Made by a program: the position numbers and the translations under genes. Below, piece by piece: positions 26,497-35,725 of a stretch of DNA of 64,000 nt. The stretch comes from Symsagittifera roscoffensis (taxonomy: Eukaryota; Xenacoelomorpha; Acoela; Convolutidae). Location of the stretch: the NCBI RefSeq assembly GCF_963678635.1, contig NC_087068.1:51996731-52060730 (forward strand). Direction: 5' to 3'. Position 1 is the first letter of the stretch; each line of letters opens with the position of its first letter. The notes beneath the pieces are model-generated. The model had not been told where the DNA came from. It searched no databases and saw nothing but the letters and a program-made list of their open reading frames with translations.

Positions 26497-29439
26497 TTGT
26501 ACAGGCGGCTGAGGGACCTGGATTATACTCAAGTGGACGAGAGAATGGCAGTGATGCTGAATGCCATCCTCCAATTGGAGGAACAGGGCGAATGTCGGGA
26601 GTCTGCGACGGAGGCGGTTTTGATGGTAGGCTACACCACTGATGGAGTGTCCAATCAAGAACAAACCAGATGGCTGTCCTGGAACGTGGATGGAGCGATA
26701 AGGGGGTTCGATTTGGCGAGGAACCCTGGCCTGAACAACAATACGGAGTATGGCGCGGGGGAATTCCCACTGCCGATTAGACCATCAGTCAGGTCCACGA
26801 GCCAGAGTACGAGTAAAGTACCATCGATGACACGGGCACAGCAGACGGGGGAAGCTTATCAGGACGTCAGTGCCATGAAGAGAGAACTCGAGAGAACCCA
26901 GCGGGAAAGAAACAAGGCGAACCTCGACCGGGATCAAGCGGTGCTTGAGAGGGACCAAGCGCGGAGAGAACTGGACATGATGAGAGCTGAACGGCTACAG
27001 GCAGAAAGGGAGCGGGAGAATGCCGCGAATTGTGAGCAGCTGAAGCAGGCTCTCGAGAGAGATCAGGCAAAACTTGAGAGGATCCAGCGACAACAACGCG
27101 AGCTCGATATGCAGAAAGGGGCTAGGCCCAAAGAACGGGTAGTGACTGTCTCAAGGCCAGAGTCACGCATGGAGGTAGATGAAGCTCCTAGGTCGAAGGG
27201 ACGATTCAACCTCGATCGTGCGGCTCAGGAACATATGAACGAGGGGCTGGAGGTATGTATCCCACCCGAATCAGCGTCCTCCCTGCGCGGCATGGAGACT
27301 CAAGTAAAACGACCATTAATGGACGTCGCGCTGCCTGGATATACGCCGAGTTCGACCCCGGGTAGTAGTCAGGTGAGTGGCAGCTCGTCACGATTGAAAG
27401 AGTTGCAAGAGCGGCTACAGCTGAGGAGTCGCGAGGGTTCGGCAAGAGCGGACTTACCCTCGACGTGGGGGGAGCAACCTGTCAGGAGTGTGGTGATCTC
27501 AAGCTACAAGAAGAACACGGAAGGGAGATATCACAAGCACAATCGGATAGACTGGAACGCGGCGCAGAGGGAGAGGAGAGATTGCTTCCACGACGCGACT
27601 TGGGTGGAGTACTTCACGCATCCGCGAGTGCCTGAAGGCGTGGTTCACTTGATCATTGGGGACAGCTTGCTGCGGGTGCTGACCCGGATCCAGTCCCATT
27701 GGCAAACGGGAATCTTGAGCTTCGCCGAAGCCGCAACGCCGCAGATGTTAGCGACACTTGAGATGTTAGGGATGGTGAGTGCATACACGGTCACCCTGAT
27801 GGTTGGGACGAATGATGTGTCCAGGGGGGAAGCAAGGAAGGTGACAAGGCTGCACGAAAAGATGAGCTGCATTCTCGAGGAAATACGGATCCAAATGGAT
27901 CCGGCCATTCTCACGGTATGTACTGTTCCCTACAACATGGGAGCGGATCAACATGCAGTGGAGATGAACACAAAAGTGCGAGGCCTGAACGAAGCAATCA
28001 GGAAGGTACATCAAAGGAGTGTCCTTCCCCTTAGGCTACTGGACGTGGCTGAACAAATGGAGCTATCCTCTTTCCCTGACGATGCATCCGCGGATGGCAT
28101 TCACTTTGATAGGCCCAGAGGGGTGGAGTGGTTGAACAACGTCTTCCAAAGACACAAATGTGCGCTAGAGGCAGAATTGCTGGAGACAGCACAGGTCACG
28201 TTCGGACCACCTCCAAACCCACCCTTCTTCAACCCGAGGTCTTTGTCCAGTCGCTTAGGCGAGAGAGCCGATTCTAGAGACAGTTCGAAGAATAGCCGGA
28301 CCAAGTTACCGAGCACCACACCCATGGAAGCTGATGAAGCGATATCAGCAACTCCTCAAGGGTCGATAATATCCTCAGTGGTGGTTGCGGAGAAGAAGAG
28401 GTCAGAGAAGCCACTGGAGACCAGCAGGTCGAAACATGAGGAGAAGGTCAAGGAACTGGATCTGGAGGATCTGGAATGTAGGCAGGAGCTAGCGAGAGCT
28501 TTGGGTCTGGAACAGGTGTCACACGAAGACTTGGGGAGACACCAGTGCGTGGACTGGTTGAAGGCTCATGAAACACATTTCTCGAGAGCGAAGTTGATGG
28601 AGACTGCGGATCTGACTGGAATTCCCACAAAATCGGTGATGGGACCGATTAATTACAGACCTCTCAAGTCATTAGGGAGCCCGGGATTGGTGGTGGAGCC
28701 TCCCAAGCACCGAACCAGCATTGCCAGAATTAGAGTGGCCACTCCAGCACAATTGAGAGTGGTAGACAAACTGATGAACCCGAGAGAAATGGAGTTACCA
28801 GACGCCGCATATGAAGGCACAAGACTAGCCAACGACCCCCGATATGGGAAACCCTGCGGGCAGACGCAGCTGGCCAAAACCCTGGCAGTTTACGACAGAG
28901 CAGATCCAGCTGCAGCAAGGGTGGTCATCGTAGCAGGATCAGATTTTGAAGGAACGTCTCCCAAGTTGTTCTGGCCAGAGACCCTGATATATGCCTTGCC
29001 GGGAGCGGAGCTAAACCAGATGTTGACCCTGGTGGTGGCAATGAAGTCAGAAATGCCCTGCGAACCTGAGTTACTACTGTTTGCAGGGATGAACGATCAT
29101 CTGCATGCAACGGGATTTCTTGAGCAGCTCAAGGGTGGTGAGCCCACGCCAAAGAGGATCTGGGAGGCCATCCAGACCTTATTTGCGGCCATAAATGAAA
29201 TACAAGAGAATGTTGCCTCAAGATTCGGCTCCAAGACAAAAGTGGCGTTCACAACGTCCCCCGGGTACTCGAGCATGCCGCTCGCTCTGCAGTTTGTGTA
29301 CGCGATCTTGATCTTGATCGCAGAGGGGAATGGGTGGCGTGTCCTGATGGCAGCTCCCAACCGAGAATTGGAACCGACGAACTTGAGACTGCGCAGATCA
29401 GAACTCGCGGTGGCATGGCGGATGTCTCCCATGCGTTGA
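26497..29439 (+). CDS. Accessory ORF2: coiled coil plus SGNH/GDSL-hydrolase-like domains
   Basis: The frame is open from 26428 and has no ATG until residue 20; the given start is a TTG. Residues about 120-210 form a charged heptad region (repeats of RDQA.LERDQARREL type), likely a coiled coil. A first SGNH/GDSL domain spans about 375-560: GDS at 388-390 with the nucleophile Ser, GTND at 437-440 and DGIH at 533-536, so Ser, Asn, Asp and His are all kept. A second, weaker domain from about 805 has GSDFEG at 814-819 and GMND at 864-867, and its end may continue in ORF3. Such folds are mostly esterases or acetyl-hydrolases; substrate and role in the element are unknown. The protein is unlike Env and has no signal peptide or membrane segment. 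Confidence 0.8.
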   Translation: MYRRLRDLDYTQVDERMAVMLNAILQLEEQGECRESATEAVLMVGYTTDGVSNQEQTRWLSWNVDGAIRGFDLARNPGLNNNTEYGAGEFPLPIRPSVRSTSQSTSKVPSMTRAQQTGEAYQDVSAMKRELERTQRERNKANLDRDQAVLERDQARRELDMMRAERLQAERERENAANCEQLKQALERDQAKLERIQRQQRELDMQKGARPKERVVTVSRPESRMEVDEAPRSKGRFNLDRAAQEHMNEGLEVCIPPESASSLRGMETQVKRPLMDVALPGYTPSSTPGSSQVSGSSSRLKELQERLQLRSREGSARADLPSTWGEQPVRSVVISSYKKNTEGRYHKHNRIDWNAAQRERRDCFHDATWVEYFTHPRVPEGVVHLIIGDSLLRVLTRIQSHWQTGILSFAEAATPQMLATLEMLGMVSAYTVTLMVGTNDVSRGEARKVTRLHEKMSCILEEIRIQMDPAILTVCTVPYNMGADQHAVEMNTKVRGLNEAIRKVHQRSVLPLRLLDVAEQMELSSFPDDASADGIHFDRPRGVEWLNNVFQRHKCALEAELLETAQVTFGPPPNPPFFNPRSLSSRLGERADSRDSSKNSRTKLPSTTPMEADEAISATPQGSIISSVVVAEKKRSEKPLETSRSKHEEKVKELDLEDLECRQELARALGLEQVSHEDLGRHQCVDWLKAHETHFSRAKLMETADLTGIPTKSVMGPINYRPLKSLGSPGLVVEPPKHRTSIARIRVATPAQLRVVDKLMNPREMELPDAAYEGTRLANDPRYGKPCGQTQLAKTLAVYDRADPAAARVVIVAGSDFEGTSPKLFWPETLIYALPGAELNQMLTLVVAMKSEMPCEPELLLFAGMNDHLHATGFLEQLKGGEPTPKRIWEAIQTLFAAINEIQENVASRFGSKTKVAFTTSPGYSSMPLALQFVYAILILIAEGNGWRVLMAAPNRELEPTNLRLRRSELAVAWRMSPMR

Positions 29440-31988
29440 GAGGCTTTTACGAGTTGGCCGACATCCTCATCGTACTAGACGAGGTCCTCTTGTTGGAGAT
29501 ATCCAACTTCGCCAGGCAACTCAAGCTCAGCCCGATTATAAGGGATGATCATCCAGTGGTGGCTCACCTGACGGCTAGTCTGTGGTTTCGGGACATGGAG
29601 TTGACCATCACGAGCTCAACCAGCAGATCTAGAGGGCCCAACAACGAAAAGAAGAACGTGGCCGCATCGGAGAAGCAACTAGAGTCGATGGTGCATCGGT
29701 TGGCACAAGAGGGAGGCAAGTGGCCCTTCTTGACACCAAGACTGGAAAACGCCACGGAGAAAACAAGAGAAGATGCGCCGCTTCTGGTGAAGCAGATCTG
29801 GGATTTTCTTGAGGAGCAACTGGGAATAGCTGAGAAGAAGGAGATGACGGTTGGCAGGTTCGTCACAGCAGCCAATGAGGTCACGATTGGAGGATTCTGG
29901 AGGGAGCATGCGAGAGGTGAGCTAAGGACGAGGAGGGATCATGAGATTCTCGAGTTCTTGAGTCCTTGTTGGGGAAAAGAGTTCCTGACCGAGGTGTACA
30001 GTGCGAAGGAGACTATCTTCAAAGCATTCATACAGGAGGTATTGAACATGCCTATCAGTCTGTTGCTGGCGCTGTACCTGGTTTACCCGAGGCACTTGTT
30101 TAATATGGGCCCAGCATACATGTTCAGTCGTGGCGTGGATACCCTCAGAATAGACGGGTACTTGACGTTAGTGCTTCTGACCCACGGTGAGCTGGCGTCA
30201 TTTCACCGATTGATGAGGTACGGGGAGCCCCTGTCGATGGGAAGAACACACTCGAGTATTGAGACCTACTCGTACAAGTGTGCGGCAGGACTAAAAACGC
30301 TGCTAGTGCAGTACCTGTTGATGCAAAACAGGCACCTGACTGGTGAAGCAAAGAGCCCGAAGACAAGAGAAGAATGGAGAAGAGCGAATGCAGGCATGCC
30401 CCTATTGACGGACCTATGCCTGGCCATGAGATCGGACCCCATGGGGATGATCCGGGGGCTGGGGGAGGTCGTGACCTGTATCTATGGACCGGCCGTCACG
30501 TTTGCGTTCCCAGACCCTCTGGTGACGGCTTATCGATACTCTGTGACCCACGTGAGCCTCATAAGCGTATTAGATGGAACGACAATTAACTGGTGTCAGC
30601 AAGAGGTGCTAAGGGCACAGATGAGCAACACGGTGCTCTTTGGAAAGGTGAAGGATCCGGAGTTGATCGTGTACAGTTTCCGAGGACAACTGCAATGCCG
30701 GATGGGAGGCAAGCGCGAGGGCCCCATCGAAACTTACCCCAAGTTCTGGAACTTGAATCCCTTGACAGCCAATGGGCGAGAAATCTTGAGAGTTCCTGCA
30801 TGGACGAAAAGCTTCAAGCTAGTGAAAAAGGAGCTAGAGGCGATATTGGAGAAAGAGGTCCTGCCAGCGAGCATTCCTGAGTTCCCCATAGTGAGGAGAA
30901 TGACCCTGGGGATGAACAATTCCCTGGTAGTCCCGTCCCCTTACGCGAGAACCACAACCGAAGAACGGCAGAAGGAGTTTACCGACGGCTGGGATCCGCT
31001 CTTCATCGGCTACACTGCAGCGATTTATTTCCATACCAGCGATGCGAAGATAAATTCATGGATAACTCAAGCCAAGAAAATGAGAGGTTCGATGCCCCCG
31101 AAATTCGAGGTGCGAGATGCCTTGAGAATACCTGAGCGGGCAAGTCTAGAGAACCAGTTATGGGACGACGGCAGGATGATAGTTAATGAAGGGCATATCG
31201 CACTGAAAGCAGACGAGATGCTGTTTGCCACAAGGAGATACCGGGCACCTTACGGACTAGAGCAGGTGGAAAGGAATCAGGAAGGAAAAAAGCTGGATGC
31301 AGCAGGTCCATTGTACGTGGCACTGACAGAGCACAAGGGGACGAATCCAACGACACCATCACCCCTTTCGGTGGACACCCCTGGGGATAAAAGGAGTGGC
31401 ACCGTAGAAGATCGATTCAAGAGGATTCTTGAGAGAAGAGAAGCAGAGTCGGGAGACGAGAGCATGGATGAAACTCTCAGTGAGGCAGGAGAAGATATGG
31501 AGGTGGGAAACACACCGGAGCAGAAGCCAGCGGAGGAGGAGTTCACTGCGCAGGAACTGTTGAAGGATCTGAGTGAAGAAAACTGGGCAGACACCCCCAC
31601 GCCACCTCTGACCTCATCCCCCCGCAAGGACCCAGAGATGTCATTGACGAGCGAGAATCCCAACATGGGGATGATCTTCTTGAGTGCAGAGAGAAGGGAG
31701 AAGAATACCTTCGAGGGAAACAGAGACGCCTTCCTGGGCACTCTGGACAAAGATGCTTGGCAAGAATTCTTGAGCGATTTCAATCGAGAGGTGGATGAAG
31801 ACACCACATTGGACAATTTTAAAGAGGAACTGTGGGACACAGTGGTGAAGTTCGGTGAACCTGTCCTGATGGGGACGGGTTTAGAGGAGAAAGCTAGAGG
31901 AGAACTGCTGAGCAAGATGGTCGAGTTGAGGAAAACATCAAAAAAGACCAGAGAAGACAAATGTAAAGACAGCTCTAATCCGAAATAG
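29415..31988 (+). CDS. Accessory ORF3: large protein of unknown function
   Basis: I chose the ATG at 29415 (MADVSHALRGF), 25 bases inside the end of ORF2 in another frame; the frame is also open upstream to 29334. It encodes about 858 residues. The N-terminus (LADILIVLDEVLLLEI, RDDHPVVAHLTASLWF) could be the tail of the second SGNH-like domain of ORF2, which would make ORF2 and ORF3 one polyprotein separated by a -1 shift. The middle is globular with hydrophobic helices (MPISLLLALYLVYPRHLF) but no clear membrane topology. The last about 200 residues are acidic and Ser/Pro/Thr-rich (ESGDESMDETLSEAGEDME). I recognise no family. Long open length with biased codon use supports selection until recently. 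Confidence 0.75.
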   Translation: MADVSHALRGFYELADILIVLDEVLLLEISNFARQLKLSPIIRDDHPVVAHLTASLWFRDMELTITSSTSRSRGPNNEKKNVAASEKQLESMVHRLAQEGGKWPFLTPRLENATEKTREDAPLLVKQIWDFLEEQLGIAEKKEMTVGRFVTAANEVTIGGFWREHARGELRTRRDHEILEFLSPCWGKEFLTEVYSAKETIFKAFIQEVLNMPISLLLALYLVYPRHLFNMGPAYMFSRGVDTLRIDGYLTLVLLTHGELASFHRLMRYGEPLSMGRTHSSIETYSYKCAAGLKTLLVQYLLMQNRHLTGEAKSPKTREEWRRANAGMPLLTDLCLAMRSDPMGMIRGLGEVVTCIYGPAVTFAFPDPLVTAYRYSVTHVSLISVLDGTTINWCQQEVLRAQMSNTVLFGKVKDPELIVYSFRGQLQCRMGGKREGPIETYPKFWNLNPLTANGREILRVPAWTKSFKLVKKELEAILEKEVLPASIPEFPIVRRMTLGMNNSLVVPSPYARTTTEERQKEFTDGWDPLFIGYTAAIYFHTSDAKINSWITQAKKMRGSMPPKFEVRDALRIPERASLENQLWDDGRMIVNEGHIALKADEMLFATRRYRAPYGLEQVERNQEGKKLDAAGPLYVALTEHKGTNPTTPSPLSVDTPGDKRSGTVEDRFKRILERREAESGDESMDETLSEAGEDMEVGNTPEQKPAEEEFTAQELLKDLSEENWADTPTPPLTSSPRKDPEMSLTSENPNMGMIFLSAERREKNTFEGNRDAFLGTLDKDAWQEFLSDFNREVDEDTTLDNFKEELWDTVVKFGEPVLMGTGLEEKARGELLSKMVELRKTSKKTREDKCKDSSNPK

Positions 31989-32125
31989 AAAACTGACAAT
32001 AAAATAATTAAATATACAAGGGGGGATAAGGTGGGAACTAGTAATATGATTAAAAGTACTAATATCCTTAAGGCTCGAGCAGGGGGAGGCAAGAGTTGGT
32101 TGGAGAGAAGGAAGTTGAATCAGTG
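31989..32125 (+). other. Short spacer before ORF4
   Basis: A 137-base AT-rich spacer follows the TAG of ORF3. No repeat or gene is seen; ORF4's frame is open from a TTG at 32096. Confidence 0.5.
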
Positions 32126-32611
32126 ATGATAACGACGACGCCCCCGAATAAAGACGTGAGGTCTCGCAAGAGGAAGAGAGACGTGGAGGGATTGGGCAGT
32201 CCTTCAGCTGACGCGGTCTCGGAAAAGGACTTGAGGGAGATGGCCCCCATGGTTCTGGCGCGATGGAAGACGGCAGCCTACAAGAGTAGCTATGAACCGA
32301 GGAAACTGCTCGACATAGAAAAAGAAATGGAAAACCCCACTAGCTCAGTGACGGAGGAAGATTTCAAACCTCAGAGAATAAAAATGAAGCTAGGTTCGAC
32401 GAGCGGGCAGACCTGGGAGGTGGACGTCGGCAAAGAATGGGTCTCAAGTGAACATCAGGCTATTGGGAAACAAGTGACCAGCGATCCTCTTGAGAAGAAT
32501 AAAACCAGAAATACCTCCCGACCGTGGTGGATAGCCCTTGGGACATTGAAAGAAATGGAAGACTGCTTGAAGAAATTGAACAGTGGAGTAGCCCGCAAAC
32601 GACACAGTTAG
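32126..32611 (+). CDS. Accessory ORF4, N-terminal part (ends at in-frame TAG)
   Basis: The first ATG in frame is at 32126; the frame is open from 32096. It encodes about 161 residues with a basic cluster, RSRKRKRD, near residue 12 that looks like a nuclear-localisation signal. The end (SRPWWIALGTLKEMEDCL) is followed by TAG at 32609-32611. The same frame stays open from 32612 to 35011, so this and the next feature are one reading frame interrupted by a single amber codon. The family is unknown. Confidence 0.65.
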   Translation: MITTTPPNKDVRSRKRKRDVEGLGSPSADAVSEKDLREMAPMVLARWKTAAYKSSYEPRKLLDIEKEMENPTSSVTEEDFKPQRIKMKLGSTSGQTWEVDVGKEWVSSEHQAIGKQVTSDPLEKNKTRNTSRPWWIALGTLKEMEDCLKKLNSGVARKRHS

Positions 32612-35011
32612 GCCACACAGCAGAAGGCTGAGGTTAACAAGATAGAATTGGCGAACCAGCTGAAGAGATCCTGGCAAAACTTATTGAAGGATCATTTTGA
32701 AGAGGCTATGAGGACACCCTCATCGGCACCGCCGCTGATGGCGAATCCCTTTATCAGGACTGCAGGACAACTGATGTTCGCGTGGAGCCTGTTGGGGATA
32801 GAGCTGGAGACACTGACTTCGTACGATAAGTTGAAGCTGGGAGGCAAAAATCTAGAGATATATCGAATGCTGATGCAGCACGTAGCCAGGGACAACTCAG
32901 GCTTGAGTCTGGTAAGAAGGAAAGATGCAACCTGTTTCTTGAGATGGACGATGTCGATGATGACTGACAGCACCATCCTAGCATGTCATCAGAAAGCAGT
33001 TGGAAGCAAGACGCTGGAAAGGAGAGTCTCCACAGTCATCCTGAATGTGTACCAGAGTACTGGAATAGAGAGGGAGGATGGTTCTAGGCAATCTCTGGAG
33101 AGCCATAGGAAGTTAGATGAGATACGAAGGTTCTACAACAAGAAGTTTGAGGAGAAACACGACGTTCACCGCAACCTGGCTTCGTCAGGGGAGTACTTAA
33201 AACTCAACAAAAAGAGAGAGTACCAGTATGTTTCTGGAGTGATGGGAATGGCGTACAACCCCTTCTTGGACTTGGAAGCCGGAGGTGCTCACAGAAACTA
33301 TGAGGTGGCGGAGCTACTGAAGTTCTGGACAGAGAAGATAATGGAGATAGACACTGTGGAGAGAGAGAGACCTAGCCTGGGTCTGATTCTCGAGAGAACG
33401 CCGGAAGTGATAAGTGTGCCACGCTCAAATAAAAGAGTGGAACTAAAAATGGGCAACGGGAATGGCGTGTTGACCACGAATCTGGAAGTGGTATGGAAAT
33501 TACTCAGACCCTCCTGGTGTCCACATCCCCATGCGAGCCTGATTGAGGCGGTCACTGAGCGAGTGAGATTGGCACCGACAGAGGATGAGGATTTGGCGAC
33601 CTTGAGTATAGTACATAGACTGATCCTGCCTCAAATGAAAGAGTCGAGTGAGGTGACGAGTGGAACAGGGTCGGTGAAGAGGATGGAGCCGGGCAGTTGT
33701 CTTGATTCGACATGTGGCAACGGCGAGCATACTTGTGATGGACAATCATGCGTCAGGATACAATCTTTCCAGAAAGAGGACCTCATCACCTGGTTTGAGG
33801 ATATCACTGAAAGGGAGAAGAGCGAGATACAGATAGTGGCTGAATGTTACACGAGTACCACCGTGAACCTAGCGACAGCCTTGGGATTTTTCTCAAGAAT
33901 GTGTAGTCTCCAGTCACTGGAGAGGCTAGAGTCAGAACACCACCTGGTGACCGCGTTGAGCGTGGAATCATGGCCCGGAGTGTTACAAGTGAACCAGAAG
34001 CACATCAAGAGTTGGAAAATTGGACTCGAGGCGGAGATGGGATTTCCCATGAGCGAAGCCTATGGATTGCCTCTGAATGCGAAATCCTTAGTGGGGTCAG
34101 TGTTGGCTAACCTATGTGGAAGCCACTATCCACTACACATGGCGATGGTGGAGGTGTCCAGCCAGAGGGTATTGATAGACAAGGCCTTCTCAGTGCCCAA
34201 GTGCGTGAGACTAGCTCGGATGTCACATCATTCACACAAGCTGTTGGGGAAGATCCGAGGAGCAGTACCGAAGGAACAAAGAGACGACTTGAGTGAAATC
34301 TGGGGTGAAGAACTTCTAGGCTTGGAGAACGAAAACACAAGTGATCACGGAAGGCAAAACGTGGTGGGGAAACCCGCAATAGGTACTCCAAGCTCGGAAG
34401 AAGTCGACGTGATACACGAGAAAATGATGGAACTTGAGCCTCTCCTGGAAGCCTCGGGAGAACGCAATCTTAGAAGCATCGACCTCACGCATGGGGATTG
34501 TCCATGCCACTGTCTGGCGCAGACAGTGTGGTACCCAGAACGCGCCAATCTCTGTCTGATTTGGGACATAGAAGAGATTAAGTCGTTGGGACTACCGGAG
34601 CATCGACAAAAGGTGACCATCTTGGTGGTGAGCACGATGCTGGCTCTACGATGGATTGAAGAAAACGTAGCGAAGTATAGAGAATCGAGAACGCCAACAG
34701 CTGATTCGATTCATGCGATAGATTACAGCAGGAGACTTGAGTTATTCGAGACCGCATGCAAGGTATTCGCCATACCAGTGGAGATCAGACATATATGGAG
34801 CCGCCTGAGATTCTTTCCTTGGTTTCGTACCACATATAACATCCTGGTTATATGTGGTAACAAAGGACCACATGAGGAAACATCAAAAGGAATATCGACA
34901 ACTCCAAGTCGAGATAGGACCAGATGCCTTCAAGAGACCTCTGCTAACCCATCGAAATGCGATCACGACGGGGTGGAAAAGAGTGGGCAGAGTATCCAGA
35001 GACAATTCTAG
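32612..35011 (+). CDS. Accessory ORF4, main part, unknown function
   Basis: In phase with the N-terminal part, the frame continues about 800 codons beyond the TAG with no ATG until well inside, as expected of a single interrupted gene. It is globular throughout, with a Cys/His cluster near GDCPCHCLAQ (residues 616-625 counted from 32648), and segments such as PFIRTAGQLMFAWSLLG and VTILVVSTMLALRWIEEN. The final about 55 residues look out of frame: from about 34840 the plausible coding sequence moves to the frame of 34854-35285. A 13-bp perfect inverted repeat sits exactly at that switch. No family is recognised. Confidence 0.7.
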   Translation, partial: ATQQKAEVNKIELANQLKRSWQNLLKDHFEEAMRTPSSAPPLMANPFIRTAGQLMFAWSLLGIELETLTSYDKLKLGGKNLEIYRMLMQHVARDNSGLSLVRRKDATCFLRWTMSMMTDSTILACHQKAVGSKTLERRVSTVILNVYQSTGIEREDGSRQSLESHRKLDEIRRFYNKKFEEKHDVHRNLASSGEYLKLNKKREYQYVSGVMGMAYNPFLDLEAGGAHRNYEVAELLKFWTEKIMEIDTVERERPSLGLILERTPEVISVPRSNKRVELKMGNGNGVLTTNLEVVWKLLRPSWCPHPHASLIEAVTERVRLAPTEDEDLATLSIVHRLILPQMKESSEVTSGTGSVKRMEPGSCLDSTCGNGEHTCDGQSCVRIQSFQKEDLITWFEDITEREKSEIQIVAECYTSTTVNLATALGFFSRMCSLQSLERLESEHHLVTALSVESWPGVLQVNQKHIKSWKIGLEAEMGFPMSEAYGLPLNAKSLVGSVLANLCGSHYPLHMAMVEVSSQRVLIDKAFSVPKCVRLARMSHHSHKLLGKIRGAVPKEQRDDLSEIWGEELLGLENENTSDHGRQNVVGKPAIGTPSSEEVDVIHEKMMELEPLLEASGERNLRSIDLTHGDCPCHCLAQTVWYPERANLCLIWDIEEIKSLGLPEHRQKVTILVVSTMLALRWIEENVAKYRESRTPTADSIHAIDYSRRLELFETACKVFAIPVEIRHIWSRLRFFPWFRTTYNILVICGNKGPHEETSKGISTTPSRDRTRCLQETSANPSKCDHDGVEKSGQSIQRQF
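34828..34859 (+). repeat. Perfect 13-bp inverted repeat with 6-base loop at a frame switch
   Basis: TACCACATATAAC, loop ATCCTG, then GTTATATGTGGTA. It can form a strong hairpin in the RNA at the point where coding potential moves from one frame to the next. Confidence 0.85.
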
Positions 35012-35285
35012 AGCGAGGGAATCAATACTAGAGGAGGAACTGGCGAAGAATGTAAGCATGAGTCTTCACAATTCCTTCTGCTTGAACCGGGAGTCGAAGG
35101 TAAAGAGCTTACCAAGTCAATTGAAGAGGTTGCAAGAGCAGAGGGAGTGGATGCGATCCTACGAACAGCTGAAGGCCTGGGAGGAAATTGTGATCAGCTC
35201 CGATGACGAAGAGGCACTGTTGGAACAAATTACAGTGTCAAGAACACCGGTGTCGGGCACCTCGAAGGCGAAGAATACGAGGTGA
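34854..35285 (+). CDS. Accessory ORF4, C-terminal part in the +1 frame
   Basis: The 143-codon frame is basic and helical at first (KDHMRKHQKEYRQLQVEIG) and acidic at the end (VISSDDEEALLEQITVS), stopping at TGA 35283-35285. It overlaps the end of the previous frame. Its composition suits the C-terminal tail of ORF4 better than the out-of-frame end of that ORF. It may be reached by frameshifting, or one indel may have separated it. It could also be a separate small ORF starting at the GTG or at the ATG at 34872. Confidence 0.55.
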   Translation: MVTKDHMRKHQKEYRQLQVEIGPDAFKRPLLTHRNAITTGWKRVGRVSRDNSRARESILEEELAKNVSMSLHNSFCLNRESKVKSLPSQLKRLQEQREWMRSYEQLKAWEEIVISSDDEEALLEQITVSRTPVSGTSKAKNTR

Positions 35286-35725
35286 GCCGGTGGCTCGAAA
35301 GGAAAAATTCTAGAGTCTTGAGTCTTGAGAGGGAGGGGGCTCGAGGGTGAACTCGGATGAAATCTGGGTTCACGAAAAAGAAATTTTAGACGAATAAGAT
35401 ATTGTTATTAATATGATAGATCTATTATATAAATCAAAATGATGCATGACAATTTCCTGACTGAATAGGACAAAAGAAGTTTTAAAATTACCAGCTTAAA
35501 AAGCGGGGATTCATGGGTGCAGGTGTATGCAGATTTTGATTGCTGTTTAGCGATAGTGTGAAAATTTTATGTGGTTGTGAATTTTGGAAGGTAGATAAAC
35601 TTAAGTCCGATGCAAACTTCTGTAAATGACCACTGGCACTGTATCTTGAGCAACACTCGGTTCTCTGGGACTCACTGGCAGATGACAACACACGATGGGG
35701 ACATCGATCTCGAGTCCGGGGAGTA
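35286..35725 (+). other. 3' untranslated part of the giant element
   Basis: About 440 bases without a gene. It has a purine-rich tract (GAGAGGGAGGGGGCTCGAGGG at about 35327, shortened here) far from the LTR. The bases next to the 3' LTR (GTCCGGGGAGTA) are a weak polypurine tract. The short minus-strand frame at 35488-35691 is unsupported. Confidence 0.45.

Noticed and set aside
29334-29439. Programmed -1 frameshift between ORF2 and ORF3
   Set aside because: I found no X-XXY-YYZ heptamer in the overlap. Mutation or reinitiation at 29415 is more likely.
22202-32611. Reassigned TAG codon in the host
   Set aside because: TAG also closes ORF3 (31988), ORF4 (35011) and the candidate exons at 6338 and 63181, so general reassignment is not supported.
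24769-35285. Accessory ORFs as a third nested element inside the Gypsy-type element
   Set aside because: No additional LTRs, terminal repeats, target duplications, poly-A tail or second polymerase is visible between 24769 and 35725.
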